From Chitinophagaceae bacterium (lineage in GTDB: Bacteria; Bacteroidota; Bacteroidia; Chitinophagales; Chitinophagaceae): a stretch of DNA of 64,000 bases. The notes under the pieces are model-generated. The model did no database searches and was not told the origin of the DNA. It was given only the letters and a program-made list of their open reading frames with translations. Every line of letters begins with the position of its first letter. The stretch's first letter is position 1. The position numbers were made by a program, and so were the translations under genes. Where the stretch lies: NCBI GenBank assembly GCA_024508725.1, contig JANINS010000004.1, positions 700,163-764,162 of the forward strand, written 5' to 3'. Positions 62,147 through 64,000 of this stretch are shown here, in pieces.

Positions 62147-62163
62147 GGATTAAAACAGATTTA
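62131..62163. repeat. left inverted repeat of the GxxExxY cassette
   Basis: GGAACACAGATGCCACGGAT, then TAAAACAGATTTA. It matches imperfectly the reverse complement of 62550-62580 (GGAACACGGATAACACCGAT, then CAATCGATTA). It contains the start codon of the glycosyltransferase gene 60998-62146. Confidence 0.6.
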
Positions 62164-62538
62164 CTATTTATTGCTATTACTAAAAATCTTTCTCTTGAAT
62201 TCCGGCTTTTTGCCGAAGTTCAAAAGTAAACCAACTTCGAAATTTGTAGCCTTTAAATAGTTTAACAGCTGTATCTCATGCTCTTTACAAAGACAATCCG
62301 CAGCTTTTATTTCAATAATCACTTTATTGTTAACTGTTAAATCAGCAAAATAATTTCCTACAACTATATCATTGTATAAAACAGGAATTGAGACCTGTTT
62401 GAAACAATCTAAACCATGAGTTTTCAATTCGATTTCCAGTGAGTTTTCATAAACCCTCTCCAGGAATCCATATCCAAGTGTATTGTAGACAGTGTAAAAG
62501 CTACTCAGAATTTTATCAGTTATTTCCTGGTAAAGCAA
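62164..62538 (-). CDS. GxxExxY protein
   Basis: A 124-residue protein of the GxxExxY family (named for GFLERVY here: GYGFLERVYENSLEIEL). Other blocks are LDCFKQVSIPVLYNDIVVGN, FADLTVNNKVIIEIKAADCL and ATNFEVGLLLNFGKKPEFKR. The E-I-K within VIIEIKA is like the PD-(D/E)xK nuclease core, so a nuclease-like fold is plausible. The family occurs in many copies per genome in Bacteroidota and related phyla, and its function is unknown. Here it lies between two glycosyltransferase genes, bracketed by imperfect inverted repeats, as if inserted. Confidence 0.88.
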   Translation of the reverse strand: MLYQEITDKILSSFYTVYNTLGYGFLERVYENSLEIELKTHGLDCFKQVSIPVLYNDIVVGNYFADLTVNNKVIIEIKAADCLCKEHEIQLLNYLKATNFEVGLLLNFGKKPEFKRKIFSNSNK

Positions 62539-62549
62539 TTTGCCTAGGT

Positions 62550-62580
62550 TTAATCGATTGATCGGTGTTATCCGTGTTCC
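62550..62580. repeat. right inverted repeat of the GxxExxY cassette
   Basis: Reverse complement reads GGAACACGGATAACACCGAT, then CAATCGATTAA. Its first G is the last base of the stop codon (TAG) of the GT2 gene. See the left repeat at 62131-62163. Confidence 0.6.
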
Positions 62581-63524
62581 TATAAAATGCCTATTTTCTT
62601 TTCAATGAGATAAGAGTTTCTTTCAGGTGCATTTCTTGAAACGAGTTCTGCAACAAAACCTGCGAGGAAAAGTTGCATACCAATGATCATCGTTGTTAAA
62701 GCAATATAAAATGCAGGTCTGTTGGTTAAGCTAAAATCAGATTCTACAAATTTTGCAATGATGAGTGATAATATGGAGATAGTTCCGATAGCGAAGAATA
62801 GCATTCCGTATAATCCGAAGAAGTGCATGGGTCGTTTTCCAAACTTGCTCACAAAACTGATGGTTGCAAGATCAAGAAATCCATTTACGAAACGTTGCCA
62901 TCCGAATTTTGTAACGCCATATTTTCTTGCACGATGCTCTACCACTTTCTCACCGATCTTTCTAAAACCAGCCCATTTTGCCAACACCGGAATATAGCGA
63001 TGCATCTCACCGTACACTTCAATGCTCTTGACCACTTTATTCTTGTACGCTTTCAATCCACAGTTGAAGTCGTGCAGTTTTATGCCACTGCTTTTTCTGG
63101 CTGCAGCATTAAATACTTTTGATGGCAGATTCTTGGTGAGTTTATTATCGAATCTTTTTTTCTTCCATCCACTCACAAGATCATATCCACCTTCTATGAT
63201 CATTTTCCTGAGTTCAGGAATTTCATCAGGCGAATCCTGCATATCCGCATCCATTGTTATTACAACATCACCTTTGGCTGCTTTGAAACCTTCGTTCAAT
63301 GCTGCCGATTTTCCGTAATTACGTTGGAACTTGATTCCTTTAAAACGGGAATCAGCGTCAGAGATACTTTCAATCACTTCCCAGCTATTATCTAAACTTC
63401 CATCATCTATAATGATCGCTTCAAAGCTCAGGTTATGTTCTGTGCATACACGTTTGATCCATTCGGTTAATTCCGGCAGAGATTCTGATTCGTCGTAAGA
63501 TGGTATAACTATCGAAATATCCAT
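62580..63524 (-). CDS. glycosyltransferase family 2 (DPM1/ArnC-like)
   Basis: A 314-residue membrane-bound GT-A enzyme. Start 63524 (MDISIVIPSYDESESLPEL) places the GT2 signature at the N-terminus; 40 codons of upstream frame overlap the DUF4199 gene. DGSLDNSW and GDVVITMDADMQDSPDEIPE hold the metal-binding DxD; FNCGLKAYKNKVVKSIEVY is the acceptor region of dolichyl/polyprenyl-phosphate hexose synthases. Two C-terminal membrane segments (GLYGMLFFAIGTISILSLII and YIALTTMIIGMQLFLAGFVA) fit ArnC/GtrB-like proteins. It probably charges polyprenyl phosphate with a sugar for surface glycan assembly. Confidence 0.92.
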   Translation of the reverse strand: MDISIVIPSYDESESLPELTEWIKRVCTEHNLSFEAIIIDDGSLDNSWEVIESISDADSRFKGIKFQRNYGKSAALNEGFKAAKGDVVITMDADMQDSPDEIPELRKMIIEGGYDLVSGWKKKRFDNKLTKNLPSKVFNAAARKSSGIKLHDFNCGLKAYKNKVVKSIEVYGEMHRYIPVLAKWAGFRKIGEKVVEHRARKYGVTKFGWQRFVNGFLDLATISFVSKFGKRPMHFFGLYGMLFFAIGTISILSLIIAKFVESDFSLTNRPAFYIALTTMIIGMQLFLAGFVAELVSRNAPERNSYLIEKKIGIL

Positions 63525-63529
63525 GAAGA

Positions 63530-64000
63530 TCAAAAAGGATTTGTTGGTTGAGGATTTTTCTTGGCAACAGCTGCTCCAATTAAAGAAGCAATACAACCCA
63601 TGAAAAGATATGCCAACAAAATACCGCCTATGATAAATACCCAAAACATTTTACTGAAAATTTGCATCGATTGATCAATCTGCTCTTCTGTAGCAGTACC
63701 TTTTGCTGCCTGGGTACGGGCATTTTCTATCATTTCTTCCTTCATCTGTGGCATCACCATTAAGAGGATCACCATAAATAAAATGGTAAGGCAAGTAACA
63801 ACTGCTGTGGTTTTAAATCCGTTCGCAAACACATTTCCAAAAGTTACATTATGATTCATCTGGTTGCTGAACATAATGCAAGAGATTATGATTCCTGCAA
63901 TCAATATACCGTAGCTGAGCCATGCAAACCATGATTCGTACTGCAGGTTAGTCATACGACCCACAAAGCCGATTATGATCAATATCAGAGCGATCAACAA
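63530..64000 (-). CDS. DUF4199 membrane protein (5' end outside window)
   Basis: The frame is open at the right edge, so the N-terminus is missing; 156 residues are visible. Four hydrophobic segments (ALILIIIGFVG, WLSYGILIAGIIISCIMF, TTAVVTCLTILFMVILLMVM, FWVFIIGGILLAYLFMGCIA) and the phrase NVTFGNVFANGFKTTA are typical of DUF4199, a Bacteroidota membrane-protein family of unknown role, often encoded directly before a GT2 gene, as here. The C-terminus ends KKNPQPTNPF. It stops 5 bp before the GT2 start. Confidence 0.85.
   Translation of the reverse strand: MLIALILIIIGFVGRMTNLQYESWFAWLSYGILIAGIIISCIMFSNQMNHNVTFGNVFANGFKTTAVVTCLTILFMVILLMVMPQMKEEMIENARTQAAKGTATEEQIDQSMQIFSKMFWVFIIGGILLAYLFMGCIASLIGAAVAKKNPQPTNPF

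Overview
The window looks like a chromosomal segment of a low-GC, Gram-negative Bacteroidota, most likely of the Chitinophagales/Chitinophagaceae. Evidence: an outer-membrane beta-barrel receptor with an N-terminal carboxypeptidase-regulatory-like domain, a DUF4199 protein, a DUF3347 lipoprotein, LytS/LytTR regulation, a GxxExxY protein, the general lack of Shine-Dalgarno sequences, and several TAnnTTTG (-7 type) motifs close to start codons. I found 54 protein genes (two cut by the window edges) and one tRNA-Cys. There is no prophage, transposase or CRISPR array.

Layout. 1-1.5 kb: end of a MORN-like protein, a small secreted protein and a secreted esterase. 1.5-11.2 kb, minus strand: an alpha-glucan/trehalose operon (GH13 alpha-glucosidase, TreZ, GlgX and a TreY-MalQ fusion). 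These enzymes can debranch glycogen, convert its chain ends to trehalose and recycle the short glucans. 11.4-14.2 kb: a CNNM/CorC-type membrane protein and an FAD oxidoreductase. 14.3-22.4 kb: a signalling block with a REC-histidine kinase, a 2046-residue soluble poly-HAMP hybrid kinase carrying three receiver domains, and a divergent single-domain response regulator. 22.4-28.1 kb: a PAP2 phosphatase facing two translationally coupled LTA-synthase-like phosphoglycerol transferases and an M48 protease. 28.2-33.6 kb: an exopolysaccharide initiating transferase with a Gfo/Idh/MocA dehydrogenase, a murein L,D-transpeptidase, and cysE-cysK.

33.8-41 kb: a TerC-like protein, an SRPBCC protein, a 250-bp array of 21-bp repeats in two opposite orientations followed directly by an unrecognised internally duplicated helical protein, a GAF protein, and an exported TPR-CHAT protein with an unrecognised exported partner. 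41-44.7 kb: dapF, pyrR, tRNA-Cys, a uridine phosphorylase-like enzyme and small unknowns. 44.9-51 kb: an outer-membrane beta-barrel receptor, a LytS/LytTR pair, and a tightly coupled nucleotidyltransferase-metallophosphoesterase pair. 51-58.7 kb: trxB, hutI, a formimidoylglutamase-like enzyme, an ABC-F ATPase and small exported proteins including a CAP-domain protein. 58.7-64 kb, minus strand: a surface-polysaccharide cluster with three of the four GDP-D-glycero-alpha-D-manno-heptose enzymes (hddA, gmhA, hddC), two glycosyltransferases, an inserted GxxExxY cassette and a DUF4199 membrane protein.

The most unexplained signals are: (1) the inverted array of 21-bp units at 35326-35576 and the duplicated protein behind it; (2) a family of seven short dispersed intergenic repeats (core GAGTGACACAAC or GTGCGACGCAAC); (3) the imperfect inverted repeats bracketing the GxxExxY gene and reaching into both neighbouring genes; (4) the nucleotidyltransferase-phosphoesterase pair; (5) the exported CHAT pair. 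All family assignments come from reading motifs by eye; no database search was run.
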